Notes under the pieces: generated by a model | The model's input: the letters and a program-made list of their open reading frames with translations, nothing else | Told to the model about the DNA's origin: nothing | Database searches by the model: none | Shown here: one piece after another, positions 27,873-36,992 of the stretch | Layout of the letters: each line of letters opens with the position of its first letter | Numbering within the stretch: the stretch's first letter is position 1 | DNA from: Limnohabitans parvus II-B4 | Lineage (GTDB): Bacteria > Pseudomonadota > Gammaproteobacteria > Burkholderiales > Burkholderiaceae_C | Assembly: GCF_003063455.1 (NCBI RefSeq) | Contig: NZ_NESN01000001.1 | Coordinates: 310,001-374,000 of the forward strand | Length of the DNA: 64,000 bases | Direction: 5' to 3' | Program-made: the position numbers and the translations under genes

Positions 27873-28379
27873 ATGAGCAACCCACAAGTCGAACTGCACA
27901 TCACCGGCTACGGCGTCATCACCCTCGAACTGGACGCTGAAAAAGCCCCCAAGTCGACCGAAAATTTCCTGGCCTATGTGAACAAGGGCCACTACAACAA
28001 CACGATTTTCCACCGTGTGATTCCCGGCTTCATGGTCCAAGGCGGCGGCTTTGAGCCCGGCATGAGCCAAAAGCCCACCGATGCCACCATCGAGAACGAA
28101 GCCAACAACGGCCTGAAAAACGACGAGTACACCGTGGCCATGGCCCGCACCTCGGCACCCCACTCGGCCACGGCCCAGTTTTTCATCAACGTGGCCAACA
28201 ACGGCTTTTTGAACCACACCGCGCCGTCCATGCAAGGCTGGGGCTATGCCGTGTTCGGCAAAGTGGTCAAGGGCACCGAAGTGGTGGACCAGATCAAGGG
28301 CGTTAAAACCGGTAACCGTGGCGGCCACGGTGACGTCCCCAAAGAGGACGTCGTGATCGAAAAAGCCGTCGCCATCTGA
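27873..28379 (+). CDS. ppiB: Cytoplasmic cyclophilin B
   Basis: This 168-aa peptidyl-prolyl isomerase lacks a signal peptide, so it acts in the cytoplasm. It has the conserved [15 protein letters not shown] and ATAQFFINV segments. It lies between the periplasmic cyclophilin and lpxH in a compact plus-strand run. Confidence 0.96.
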   Translation: MSNPQVELHITGYGVITLELDAEKAPKSTENFLAYVNKGHYNNTIFHRVIPGFMVQGGGFEPGMSQKPTDATIENEANNGLKNDEYTVAMARTSAPHSATAQFFINVANNGFLNHTAPSMQGWGYAVFGKVVKGTEVVDQIKGVKTGNRGGHGDVPKEDVVIEKAVAI

Positions 28380-28390
28380 CCGGCTTGGCC

Positions 28391-29173
28391 ATGTCCGCTG
28401 ACCCGCGCACCACCCGGCCAAGCATCGGCTTGCTGACGGCGCCTGCGGCATGGCACACCGTGGACCTGATCTCGGACCTGCATTTGCAGGTGTCCGAGAC
28501 CGCGACTTTTGAAGCCTGGCGTGACTACATGGCCCACACCCCCGCCGATGCGGTGCTGATTTTGGGTGACCTGTTTGAAGTCTGGGTGGGCGACGATGCC
28601 GCCGCGCTCGACCCGTTCCTGCAAAACTGTGCCGAGGTGTTGCGCCAAACCGCGCAGCGCGCCCATGTCGCCTTCATGCCCGGCAACCGCGATTTTTTGG
28701 TAGGCCCGGATTACCTGGGCGGCTGTGGCGTGCCCCCCCTGACCGACCCCACTTTGCTCGAACTGGGCGCACAGCGCATCTTGCTCAGCCACGGCGACGC
28801 CCTGTGCTTGGACGACAAGCCCTACCAGGCATTCAGACTGCAAGCCCGTAACCCTGAATGGCAGCAAGCATTTTTGGCCAAACCTTTGGCCGAACGCCAG
28901 GAATTTGCCCGCAGCTTGCGCACCTTGAGTGAATCGCAAAAGCACGAAGGCATGACGTTTGCCGATGCCGACCCCGACATGAGCTTGTTCTGGCTGGCAC
29001 AGGCCCAAGCGGATCGGCTGATTCACGGCCACACCCACCGGCCCGCAGACCATGCTTTGGGCCCGGCACAGCGGCATGTGCTGAGCGACTGGTCGCTGGA
29101 CCACGCCCCTGTGCGGGCGCAGGTGTTCAGGCTGCAGCGCAATGGCGCCTCACAGCGAATCGATTGGCTTTAA
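28391..29173 (+). CDS. lpxH: UDP-2,3-diacylglucosamine pyrophosphohydrolase
   Basis: This 260-aa metallophosphoesterase hydrolyses UDP-2,3-diacylglucosamine to lipid X, the fourth step of lipid A synthesis, at the inner face of the membrane. The metal-binding motifs appear in order: DLISDLHL, GDLFEVWVGDD, GNRDFLVG, LLSHGD and HGHTHRP. ATG 28391 is preferred over TTG 28385. The N-terminal 25 residues before the first motif are longer than in E. coli LpxH. Confidence 0.94.
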   Translation: MSADPRTTRPSIGLLTAPAAWHTVDLISDLHLQVSETATFEAWRDYMAHTPADAVLILGDLFEVWVGDDAAALDPFLQNCAEVLRQTAQRAHVAFMPGNRDFLVGPDYLGGCGVPPLTDPTLLELGAQRILLSHGDALCLDDKPYQAFRLQARNPEWQQAFLAKPLAERQEFARSLRTLSESQKHEGMTFADADPDMSLFWLAQAQADRLIHGHTHRPADHALGPAQRHVLSDWSLDHAPVRAQVFRLQRNGASQRIDWL

Positions 29174-29207
29174 CGCGGCATTCTTTTCCAGACCCGCACA
29201 GATAAAA

Positions 29208-29235
29208 AAAACGGCCGCTCGAAAGCGGCCGTTTT
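29208..29235. terminator. Bidirectional terminator between lpxH and DUF349 gene
   Basis: A 12-bp stem (29208-29219 with 29224-29235) closes a 4-nt loop, with A-rich and T-rich ends on both sides. It sits between the convergent lpxH and DUF349 genes and can serve both. Confidence 0.85.
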
Positions 29236-29251
29236 GCATGCGACGGGCCAA

Positions 29252-32062
29252 TCAGCCGCGCAGCAGGTTCTTCAAGACGTTTTGCAAGCGGCGCGCCGTG
29301 GCCTCTTCGTGTGGACCAGACAGCACCTGCGCCACGTCTTGACCCCAGGTTTCGCGGGGGCCGGGTTCGTTGCGCTGGGTCAGCAATTGCAATTGCAGCA
29401 TGCGGCGCTCGCTCAAGCTGTCGGCGGGTGTGGGCACTTCGGCGGCCATCTCCAGGCGCAACAAAGCGGTCGCAGCCGTGGTTTTGGCCTCGGCGCTGAC
29501 GGCTTGCACCCAGGCCTGACGCGTGGCCGCGTTGATGGCCCGGCCCAGCTCTTGTGCGCTGGGCAGTGCATCGGCTTGGCGTTCTTGCCAGGCACCCATC
29601 AAGCGGGTCAGCGTTTCGCCATGGGCTTGTGCGGCCAGTTTGCGCAGCGACATTTCGGCACGCTCCATGGCTTCACGTTGGGCACGGAAAGCGGCATCGC
29701 CCAAGCGCGGACCCCGGTCTTCGCGGAAATCACGGCCTTCGCCACGACCACCTCGGTCACCAAAACGGTCCCCACCGCGCTCGCCTGGGCGACCTGGCCC
29801 ACGGTCTGCGCCAGGACGCGCACCCCGGTCGCCCGGTCGGCCATCGCGGCGACCGTCGCGGCCATCACGACCTGCGGAGGCTTCGCTTTTCTTTTGACCA
29901 GGACGGTCATCGCCTCGCACCGCCACGACAGGCTTGGCCGGTTTGGGCGGGGCCACGGGGGCAGCAGGGGCTTCAGCCTCAGCTGTATCGGTGCTTTCAG
30001 CTGCCGCTTCAGTTGCATCGATGGGTGCATCGACGGGTGCATCTGCTGCGGCAGCCGTTTCTGCCACGGGGGCTGCTTCTTCGGCAGGGGCTTCAGGAGC
30101 GGCTGCAACTGCAGACGCAGGGGCCACTTGCGCAGCCTGGGCTTCTTGGGCTTGACCACGCAAAGCGGCATCCAGTGCCGCCATGGCAGCGCGAATCTTG
30201 CCGGCATCACCTGCGGCGTTGGCTTCGTCCAGGGCTTTCGACGCATCGATCACGGCGCGGTCGCGGGCGGTCAAGGGGGCCGCAGAGGCGTGGCGCTCAG
30301 TGCCTTTGCGCTGGAAGGCTTCGTCCAGCGGTGCACGGAACACTTCCCACAGTTTTTGTTCGGTTTTGCGGTCCAGCGGCACCGACTGGGCTTCGACCTG
30401 CCAGCGTTGCTGCAGGGCTTTGACCGCGTCCACGCGCAGCGCGGGGGCGGCGCCCAATTCACGGGCTTCGTTGATCAAGGCCTGACGGCGCTCAACGCTG
30501 GCTTTTTGGGCCGCTTCCAGTCGGGCGGCAGCGGCTTTGAGCACGGCTTTCCACTGCGACTGCATTTCACCAAACGCTTTTTCACTCAGGTGACCGGCAT
30601 TGCGCCAGCGGTCGGCAAACTGGTGCAAAGCACGCAGTTGGGCGCGCCAGTCATCGCTCTCGGCATGGGCAGTCGTCCAGGCTTTGACTTCTTCCAGCAA
30701 AGCCACGCGCTGCGCACGGTGCTCGGCAGAGTCTTTTTTCATCTGCTCAAGCCAGGCCAAAACGGCTTTATAGGCTTCGTTGCAAGCGGCATCAAAGCGC
30801 TTCCACAACGCGTGGTTAGGCAATCCACCTTGGTCGGTTTGCTTCCAGCTCTCGCGCAATTGGCGCAGCTTGTCTTGCATCTTGCGGCCACCCATGGTGG
30901 GGGCTTTTTCGGCATCGAGCAAGGATTCGGCCTGAGTCACCAGCTCTTGGCGAACCTGATCAGCCAACCAGCGCTGCCAGCCTTCGGCATCGCCCGTGGC
31001 GGTCAGGGCCTTGTGCACGCGCTCGTCGAGAGCCGTGTCCAGGTTTTTGCCGTGGGTCTTGAGCGCGGCGCGCAAAACGACCGCAGCATCGGCGGGCACC
31101 GGTGGTTCGGTGATTTGTTTTTCAAGCGCCTCGAGCGCTTCGGTCACGGCCTTGTTGGCCTGCTCGCGCAGCGCCTGACGCTGTGCGGCGTCCATCTTGG
31201 GTTTGGCTGGCTTGGGTTCTTTGGCGGCCTCCGAGGCCCCTGCACCAGAGGCCGGGCTGGGCACTTCGGCGACCACTTCGCCACGCAAACGGCGAATCTC
31301 ATCGGCCCAGACTGGCACCGATGGCAAGGCAGCGGTCGCATCGGCCTGGGCTTGTTGCGACAGCGTCAACGCCGCCGAAAAACCATCCCAAACCGCCTGC
31401 AGCTGGTTGAGGGCCGCGTCCAGCTGGCTCGGAAACTTCATGTCCACACTCGGCCACACGGCGTTGGTGGTCAATTGCTGCGCCTGAGATTGCCACTGGG
31501 CCACATCGGTTTGCAGGCCTGCTAAAGCAGCTTGCGCTTCGGCGATGGGTTTGGTCGACAGCACTTCAATGCGCTGCGCCAGCAACACGGCAGCTTCACG
31601 CTGCACCATCACCTGGTGCTGCAAATCCTCGACGCCCTTGACCACCTCGGCCAACCGGACCTTCAGACTGGCCAAAGGCTCGCGCGACAAAGGCGCACCG
31701 GCTTTGGCAGCATCGCGCTGCCAAGCCATGGCATCGCCGATGTTCAGACGCGGGGCCTGCAACATTTGTTCGGCTTTTTGGGCCCAGTCGCTGGCCAGTG
31801 CTTCCTGGCCGTGCACGCGTTTGAGCTCGTCGAGCTTTTCTTTCAGGAGCTTGGCTGCGCCTTTGTCGCGTGTGGACATCTCCCGGTACACCTCGGCCAA
31901 CACGTCGGCAGCAGGCTCGGACAGGAACCATTCACGCAAACGGGCGCTGCGCTCACCCGAGGTGACGGCTTGAAAAGCCCCCCCAGTCAACTGGTCAAGA
32001 GCGGCGAGGTCAAGAGGCTTAGAAGATGAAGTCACGGTAAAAACTTTTAAAACACAGTCCAT
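29252..32062 (-). CDS. DUF349-repeat protein with Arg/Gly-rich disordered segment
   Basis: This protein of about 936 aa has an N-terminal helical region and several repeats of the DUF349 type (for example LWKRFDAACNEAYKAVLAWL and HASAAPLTARDRAVIDASKAL). Then come an Ala/Pro/Glu-rich linker (DNA 29930-30180), a strongly basic and acidic Arg/Gly/Asp-rich stretch (DNA about 29700-29900), and a conserved C-terminal helical domain. The function is unknown; such RG-rich stretches often bind RNA (inference). ATG 32062 was chosen by position. An upstream extension to 32170 is unsupported, and starts a few codons downstream are possible. It is divergent from the transglycosylase gene. Confidence 0.8.
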   Translation of the reverse strand: MDCVLKVFTVTSSSKPLDLAALDQLTGGAFQAVTSGERSARLREWFLSEPAADVLAEVYREMSTRDKGAAKLLKEKLDELKRVHGQEALASDWAQKAEQMLQAPRLNIGDAMAWQRDAAKAGAPLSREPLASLKVRLAEVVKGVEDLQHQVMVQREAAVLLAQRIEVLSTKPIAEAQAALAGLQTDVAQWQSQAQQLTTNAVWPSVDMKFPSQLDAALNQLQAVWDGFSAALTLSQQAQADATAALPSVPVWADEIRRLRGEVVAEVPSPASGAGASEAAKEPKPAKPKMDAAQRQALREQANKAVTEALEALEKQITEPPVPADAAVVLRAALKTHGKNLDTALDERVHKALTATGDAEGWQRWLADQVRQELVTQAESLLDAEKAPTMGGRKMQDKLRQLRESWKQTDQGGLPNHALWKRFDAACNEAYKAVLAWLEQMKKDSAEHRAQRVALLEEVKAWTTAHAESDDWRAQLRALHQFADRWRNAGHLSEKAFGEMQSQWKAVLKAAAARLEAAQKASVERRQALINEARELGAAPALRVDAVKALQQRWQVEAQSVPLDRKTEQKLWEVFRAPLDEAFQRKGTERHASAAPLTARDRAVIDASKALDEANAAGDAGKIRAAMAALDAALRGQAQEAQAAQVAPASAVAAAPEAPAEEAAPVAETAAAADAPVDAPIDATEAAAESTDTAEAEAPAAPVAPPKPAKPVVAVRGDDRPGQKKSEASAGRDGRDGRRDGRPGDRGARPGADRGPGRPGERGGDRFGDRGGRGEGRDFREDRGPRLGDAAFRAQREAMERAEMSLRKLAAQAHGETLTRLMGAWQERQADALPSAQELGRAINAATRQAWVQAVSAEAKTTAATALLRLEMAAEVPTPADSLSERRMLQLQLLTQRNEPGPRETWGQDVAQVLSGPHEEATARRLQNVLKNLLRG

Positions 32063-32435
32063 GCCAAATACGGCATCAGCGTCGGGGCCGGGCATCCTTG
32101 CAAAGATTTTCAAGGTCGGCTGTCGACAACCCCGTATTTTCGCCGGGAATTGGGCAGACCCGGCCCTCATGTACGAATCGGGGGCAATCTCTTGTCATTT
32201 CTGTCACACGAAGCCCCTTTTATTTCCTTTTTGCATGTTTTTGTCATTTAATAGCCTTGACTTGATATTAAATATTCCTAGAATTCGTCCACATCCCATC
32301 CTAGGGATAACCCGATACCGCTGCCGACCCCGGCTTCAACTGCACCAGCCGATGGCTGTTTTGCAGAATGCGTCCCCCCCACCCTCAAGCGCCCAAGTGA
32401 TGCAAATCACTGGCGTTTGCATGAGAGGAAGTGCT
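32063..32435. other. Divergent promoter region between DUF349 gene and transglycosylase
   Basis: There is no gene in this stretch. It includes an AT-rich segment around 32215-32285 with a TTGACT hexamer near 32258 that could be a -35 for the plus-strand gene, and the Crp/Fnr-type palindrome at 32396. Confidence 0.55.
32396..32411 (+). promoter_or_regulatory. Crp/Fnr-family operator-like palindrome
   Basis: The 16-bp sequence AGTGATGCAAATCACT is a perfect inverted repeat (GTGAT-N4-ATCAC core). Its arms match the E. coli CRP consensus core and resemble Fnr-family sites. It ends 24 nt before the transglycosylase ATG, a position suited to repression, or to activation of a downstream start. A Crp/Fnr regulator is encoded at 58676, but no link is shown. 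Confidence 0.55.
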
Positions 32436-33203
32436 ATGACAGCGCAATTGAACATGTCCCACCTGGCTCTGTGTCTGCAGACTTGGGCTGCGGACGTGCG
32501 CGAAGGTTTTGTAGAAATCACCCGGCACAGCCTGGCCTTGATTGGTTTAGTGGTCGTGATGGTGGGACTGACTTTTGTGTCTCGCCCCGACCTGCAGGCG
32601 TCTGCCAGCGGCGTGCTGCTGGGTTGGCTCGAGATCAGGCAAGTCGAAGTTTCAGACACCACCGAACCCGACAATGCGGCCAACCGCTCGACCGCCAAGA
32701 GCCTGAAAAACCTGACAGCCGACCAACTGTTGGTGACCCATTGGCTCAGCCGAAAGTACCGCGTGTCCAGCGAACCCTTGGGTGCCGTTGTGTCAGAAGC
32801 CTGGGCAATTGGTGAGCGCAGTCAACTGCCGCCCAGTTTGATCTTGGCGATCATGGCGGTCGAATCCCGCTTTAACCCGTTTGCATCGGGAAGCCAAGGC
32901 AATGTGGGTTTGATGCAAATTGAACGCAAAGCACACGTGGATGAGCTGAGTCGCTTTGGTGGGCAATTGTCGGCTTTCGACCCTTTGACCAATGTGCGGG
33001 TCGGCGTGCGGCATTTACAGGCGCTGATTCAACAGACCACCACCCTGGAAGAAGCCTTGCGCCTTTACGGCTTGTCTTCAGGGCAAAGCACCGAGAACTT
33101 GTATGTCGAGAGGGTATTGGCCGAGCAGAAATTGCTTGAAAAACTCACGGAGCGACAAAACACCGCAGCGGTGTCGGCCAAAAGCCGACTGAACCCACTG
33201 TAA
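32436..33203 (+). CDS. Membrane-anchored lytic transglycosylase (SLT domain)
   Basis: This 255-aa protein has a TM anchor at about 31-48 and a C-terminal SLT-type domain with the catalytic Glu143 in AIMAVESRFNPFASG, then NVGLMQI and VGVRHLQALI. It should cleave peptidoglycan glycan strands from the periplasmic face of the inner membrane. ATG 32436 has a good GAGGAAG site; in-frame sequence to 32061 is rejected. A Crp/Fnr-like palindrome lies just upstream. Confidence 0.9.
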   Translation: MTAQLNMSHLALCLQTWAADVREGFVEITRHSLALIGLVVVMVGLTFVSRPDLQASASGVLLGWLEIRQVEVSDTTEPDNAANRSTAKSLKNLTADQLLVTHWLSRKYRVSSEPLGAVVSEAWAIGERSQLPPSLILAIMAVESRFNPFASGSQGNVGLMQIERKAHVDELSRFGGQLSAFDPLTNVRVGVRHLQALIQQTTTLEEALRLYGLSSGQSTENLYVERVLAEQKLLEKLTERQNTAAVSAKSRLNPL

Positions 33204-33245
33204 AACCCCCGGTCAAGCGCTTGTAAGGCTGGGATACACTATTCA

Positions 33246-33427
33246 CGTGCGCGACTGGCGATAGGAGCGCTGCCCTGAATTCAAAATCGGGGGCAGCCCA
33301 CTCTGACGTGGACCGCGGTGGCCCTTCAATCAAGGACCCACCCCAAACCACTGGGAAGCGCACAGCCCGGAACAGGCTCTCAAGGCCCCGACCAGGGTTT
33401 TTCAGCCGTTCGCCTGGGCAGCCCTTG
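33246..33427 (+). promoter_or_regulatory. ZTP (pfl-type) riboswitch upstream of glyA
   Basis: The leader has the two conserved blocks of the ZTP riboswitch: GCGACTGGCG at 33251-33260 and CCGTTCGCCTGGGCA at 33406-33420, separated by a long variable stem region. ZTP/ZMP riboswitches sense folate stress and commonly precede one-carbon genes such as glyA. About 50 nt separate the aptamer from the start codon. I see no clear intrinsic terminator, so control may act on translation. The insert between the halves is long for the family. Confidence 0.75.
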
Positions 33428-33478
33428 TCAACAACACCTCTGTTTGAGCCAAGGTTCCATCTCTTTTGAAGGACTGCC

Positions 33479-34723
33479 ATGTACGACCGCAACATTCTGA
33501 TTGAACAAGCCGACCCCGAAATTTTTGCCGCCATCCAGGCCGAGAACGCTCGCCAAGAGCACCACATCGAGCTGATCGCCAGCGAAAACTACGCTTCGCC
33601 CGCCGTCATGGCCGCGCAAGGCTCACAGCTGACCAACAAATACGCCGAAGGCTACCCGGGCAAGCGCTACTACGGTGGCTGCGAATTTGTGGACATCGCC
33701 GAACAGCTGGCCATTGACCGCATCAAGCAGATCTTTGGTGCCGACTGTGCCAACGTCCAGCCACACTGCGGCGCTTCGGCCAACGAAGCCGTGTTCCTCG
33801 CCTTCCTGAAACCCGGCGACACCATCATGGGCATGAGCCTGGCCGAAGGCGGGCACCTGACGCACGGCATGCCGCTGAACATGTCGGGCAAGTGGTTCAA
33901 CGTCGTGTCTTACGGCCTCGATAAAAACGAAGCCATCGACTACGACGCCATGGAAGCCAAGGCACGCGAGCACAAGCCCAAGCTGATCGTGGCTGGTGCC
34001 TCGGCCTATTCCCTGCACATCGACTGGGCGCGCTTTGCCAAAGTCGCCAAAGAAGTCGGAGCGATCTTCATGGTCGACATGGCCCACTACGCGGGTTTGA
34101 TTGCCGCAGGCGTCTACCCCAACCCTGTGCCTCACGCCGATGTGGTGACCTCAACCACCCACAAGAGCCTGCGCGGCCCTCGCGGCGGCATCATCTTGAT
34201 GAAGGCCGAGCACGAGAAAGCCATCAACAGCGCCATCTTCCCTGGCCTGCAAGGCGGCCCACTGATGCATGTGATCGCGGCCAAGGCCGTGGCCTTCAAA
34301 GAAGCGCTGGCGCCTGAGTTCAAGGCCTACCAAGCCCAGGTGATCAAGAACGCCCAGATCGTGGCCGAAACCCTGACCCAGCGCGGCCTGCGCATCGTCA
34401 GCGGCGGCACCCAAAGCCACGTCATGCTGGTCGACCTGCGTGCCAAAGGCATCACCGGCAAGGAAGCCGAAGCCGCATTGGGCGCAGCCCACATGACGAT
34501 CAACAAGAACGCGATTCCGAACGACCCTGAAAAGCCGTTCGTGACCAGCGGCGTGCGCATCGGCACCCCCGCCATGACCACCCGTGGTTTCAAAGACGAG
34601 GAAGCCCGCATCACCGCCAACCTGATCGCCGACGTGTTGGACAACCCGAAAGACGAAGCCAACATCGCCGCCGTACGCGCCAAAGTCAACGCCCTGACTG
34701 CACGCTTTCCGGTCTACAAGTAA
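33479..34723 (+). CDS. glyA: Serine hydroxymethyltransferase
   Basis: This 414-aa PLP enzyme interconverts serine and glycine with transfer of a one-carbon unit to tetrahydrofolate. It is full length, with [13 protein letters not shown] near the N-terminus, [13 protein letters not shown], and the PLP-binding lysine in [21 protein letters not shown] site precedes the start. The riboswitch in its leader fits control by folate status. nrdR follows after 10 nt. Confidence 0.97.
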   Translation: MYDRNILIEQADPEIFAAIQAENARQEHHIELIASENYASPAVMAAQGSQLTNKYAEGYPGKRYYGGCEFVDIAEQLAIDRIKQIFGADCANVQPHCGASANEAVFLAFLKPGDTIMGMSLAEGGHLTHGMPLNMSGKWFNVVSYGLDKNEAIDYDAMEAKAREHKPKLIVAGASAYSLHIDWARFAKVAKEVGAIFMVDMAHYAGLIAAGVYPNPVPHADVVTSTTHKSLRGPRGGIILMKAEHEKAINSAIFPGLQGGPLMHVIAAKAVAFKEALAPEFKAYQAQVIKNAQIVAETLTQRGLRIVSGGTQSHVMLVDLRAKGITGKEAEAALGAAHMTINKNAIPNDPEKPFVTSGVRIGTPAMTTRGFKDEEARITANLIADVLDNPKDEANIAAVRAKVNALTARFPVYK

Positions 34724-34733
34724 GGACTGAGCG

Positions 34734-35183
34734 ATGAAATGCCCGTTTTGCGGTCACCTCGAAACCCAAGTGGTGGAGACTCGGCTGGCCGAAGACGGGG
34801 ATTTCATCCGTCGTCGTCGTCAATGTGGGGCCTGTGAAAAACGCTTCACGACTTACGAAAAGCCGGAAGTCAACTTTCCGGCCATCGTCAAGAAAGACGG
34901 CCGCCGCATCGAATACCAGCGAGACAAACTGCGCGCCAGCCTGAACCTGGCCCTGCGCAAGCGCCCGGTGAGCACCGAACAGGTGGACAGTGCCATCGAG
35001 CGCATTGAAGAAAAATTGTTGGCCTTGCCCAGCCGTGAGGTGGCGTCTCACCGCATTGGCGAGCTGGTCATGCGCGAGCTGAAAAAGCTCGACAAAGTGG
35101 CCTATGTGCGCTTTGCCAGCGTATACCGCAATTTTGAAGACATCGACGAATTCAAAATGCTGGTGGACGAAGTCCGCAACTGA
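34734..35183 (+). CDS. nrdR: Transcriptional repressor NrdR
   Basis: This 149-aa repressor controls ribonucleotide reductase genes in response to (d)ATP. It has the N-terminal zinc ribbon (CPFC and CGAC pairs, residues 3-34) followed by the ATP-cone domain (about 49-139; starts [14 protein letters not shown]). The glyA-nrdR pairing is common in proteobacteria, and the 10-nt gap suggests cotranscription, so the riboswitch may influence both. Confidence 0.97.
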   Translation: MKCPFCGHLETQVVETRLAEDGDFIRRRRQCGACEKRFTTYEKPEVNFPAIVKKDGRRIEYQRDKLRASLNLALRKRPVSTEQVDSAIERIEEKLLALPSREVASHRIGELVMRELKKLDKVAYVRFASVYRNFEDIDEFKMLVDEVRN

Positions 35184-35198
35184 CGCTATGGCAAGTGC

Positions 35199-35774
35199 TT
35201 ACGGGCAATCCTGTGGGGTGTATTTTTCTATCCGTGGCATGCCCAAGGCGTTGCTAACCACCTGCCAACCCACCGATGACGAAGCCCGGCAAAAGCGCCA
35301 TGTTCCGGCCATAAAGGCCCCATTGGTACTCATGCTGCGCCCCTCGGCACCATAAGAAAAATAAGCCTTCACCGTGTTGGTGACACCCAATTGCAGGACT
35401 GTGGGCAAAGGGGCATGCACATCGATCACCACCTCTCCTTCATCGCGCAGGGCATTGTTGTTGGTATCCACAAACACCAGCCAACCTTGATGCCACTGGC
35501 CATGGGCATCGCACGACGCATCGGTCGCCCGTGCGCACAAGCTCACCCGTTGCTGGCGGCGCAAGGCCTCTGAACGGGCAAGAACCAAACTGTCCAAAAG
35601 CCCTTCCGCCTGAGCCTGCAACTGGTGCCGTGCACGCAAGTCCGTCATGGCGGGCGCCGCCATGGCGACCAGAATACCCAGCAAAGCCAGCACCACCAAA
35701 GCCTCCAACAAGGTGAATCCCCCTGCTCTGCCACGGCCATGCAGACCGGGTGGGCGTGTGAATAAAAGGCGCAT
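35199..35774 (-). CDS. GspH/FimT-type pseudopilin
   Basis: This 191-aa minor pilin has a basic leader and the prepilin cleavage motif G-FTLLE followed by a hydrophobic helix (about 22-42), to be processed by PilD. The C-terminal domain contains a VFVDTNNNALRDEGE loop (D103-E114), typical of GspH/FimT. Such proteins prime type IV pilus assembly. It is convergent with nrdR and divergent from the other pilin genes. ATG 35774 was chosen because the prepilin leader starts there. Confidence 0.9.
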   Translation of the reverse strand: MRLLFTRPPGLHGRGRAGGFTLLEALVVLALLGILVAMAAPAMTDLRARHQLQAQAEGLLDSLVLARSEALRRQQRVSLCARATDASCDAHGQWHQGWLVFVDTNNNALRDEGEVVIDVHAPLPTVLQLGVTNTVKAYFSYGAEGRSMSTNGAFMAGTWRFCRASSSVGWQVVSNALGMPRIEKYTPQDCP

Positions 35775-35889
35775 GGTTTTTCTCGCGTGTGATGGGGGCC
35801 AACAGGTCCAAGACAAGTTGCTGTATCGTTTCGGACTGTACAAGATGAACACATAAGGCCACAATAAAAATACATCAAGGAGACAACGC

Positions 35890-36351
35890 ATGCCCACGCC
35901 ACACAGGGTGTCGAGCACCCTGCTCGGCCACTGCAGACATGGATGGACCCTGGCCGAGCTGCTGATCAGCTTGGCCTTGATGAGCGTGCTCGCTGCGCTG
36001 GCCCTGCCCGCGTATCAGCAGCAGCAACGCCAGGCAAGACGCACCGATGGGCAAGCAGCCTTGCTCCAGTTGCAAATGGAACAGGTCCGTTGGCGAGGCA
36101 CCCACGAGCGCTATGCCGAATCCTTGAGTGCATTGGGCTGGGCCAGTGACCGATCCCCTCAGGGGCACTACCAAATCACCCTCTCAGACGCCACAACCGA
36201 TGGCTACACCGCGCAGGCCATTGGCCTGCTTGGCCAAGCGGCAGACCGCGATTGCAACCCCTTGCGTTTGAGCTGGCAGGGCACGGGCGCCGCCACATTC
36301 GGTGCTGGTGAATACCCTGACAGCGATCCTGCACGCTGCTGGCGTCGATGA
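35890..36351 (+). CDS. PilE-like minor type IV pilin
   Basis: The 153-aa protein has an 18-residue leader and a type III signal (HG-WTLAELLISLALM) in which Trp replaces the usual Phe at +1, with Glu at +5 kept. The hydrophobic helix reaches about residue 43. The C-terminal region ends with two Cys (DCNPLR, ARCWRR) that could form the D-region disulfide. It overlaps the PilW-like gene by 4 nt (ATGA). Confidence 0.87.
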   Translation: MPTPHRVSSTLLGHCRHGWTLAELLISLALMSVLAALALPAYQQQQRQARRTDGQAALLQLQMEQVRWRGTHERYAESLSALGWASDRSPQGHYQITLSDATTDGYTAQAIGLLGQAADRDCNPLRLSWQGTGAATFGAGEYPDSDPARCWRR

Positions 36352-36992
36352 AAAACGTCCTGCGCCAGCATGAAACAGGCGAAACCCTGATGGGTTTGCT
36401 CGTGGGCATGGCGGTGGGTTTGGTTGTGCTGGCTGCTGGCAGCGCCATGCTGGCCAATCATTTGCGAGGCCACCGCACGGCCTTGCAAGACACCCACCTG
36501 CACACCGACCTGCGCTCGGCCATGGACTGGATGGCCAGGGAACTGCGCAAAGCCCAATACACAGCCAGCGCCTGGAAAACGCGATCCCCCACAGCTTGCG
36601 ATGACCCGTTTTGCCAAGACTGGCAAGACTTCAGCATCGACGGCGACTGGATCGACTTCAGCTATGACCGCAACCACAATGGCCAGCGCGACGACGACGA
36701 ATGCATGGGTTTTCGCTTGGTTGACAAGGCACTGTATGCACGCAGGGAATGCAGTTCTGCCGTCAACTCGACCGGCAGCTGGCAAGCCATCACCGACAGC
36801 GCCAATCTGAACATCACCGCTTTGAGCTGGCAACTGCGCTGTGAACTGCGCAATGGCTGGCTGCACCGCAGCGTTCAGATGGGCTTGACGGCGCAGTGGC
36901 CCGGTGATGCCTCTCGCCAGTTCAGCCTGTCGCAAACCGTGCATTTGCGCAATGACTTGCCCGCCAGTCAGCAAGCGCTGTTTTGTCCATGA
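36348..36992 (+). CDS. PilW-like minor pilin
   Basis: The 214-aa protein has a short leader, then G-ETLMGLLVGMAVGLVVLAAG; the expected +1 Phe and +5 Glu are replaced by Glu and Gly. An EF-hand-like loop, DRNHNGQRDDDE, spans residues 107-118. Length and position after the PilE-like gene and before PilX and PilV match PilW, a tip-complex component of type IV pili. Start and stop overlap with both neighbours (ATGA). Confidence 0.85.
   Translation: MKNVLRQHETGETLMGLLVGMAVGLVVLAAGSAMLANHLRGHRTALQDTHLHTDLRSAMDWMARELRKAQYTASAWKTRSPTACDDPFCQDWQDFSIDGDWIDFSYDRNHNGQRDDDECMGFRLVDKALYARRECSSAVNSTGSWQAITDSANLNITALSWQLRCELRNGWLHRSVQMGLTAQWPGDASRQFSLSQTVHLRNDLPASQQALFCP

Noticed and set aside
29234..31525. 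Plus-strand open frame of 763 codons
   Set aside because: It is antisense to the DUF349 gene. Its Gly/Arg/Cys-rich composition is an artefact of the high-GC opposite strand.
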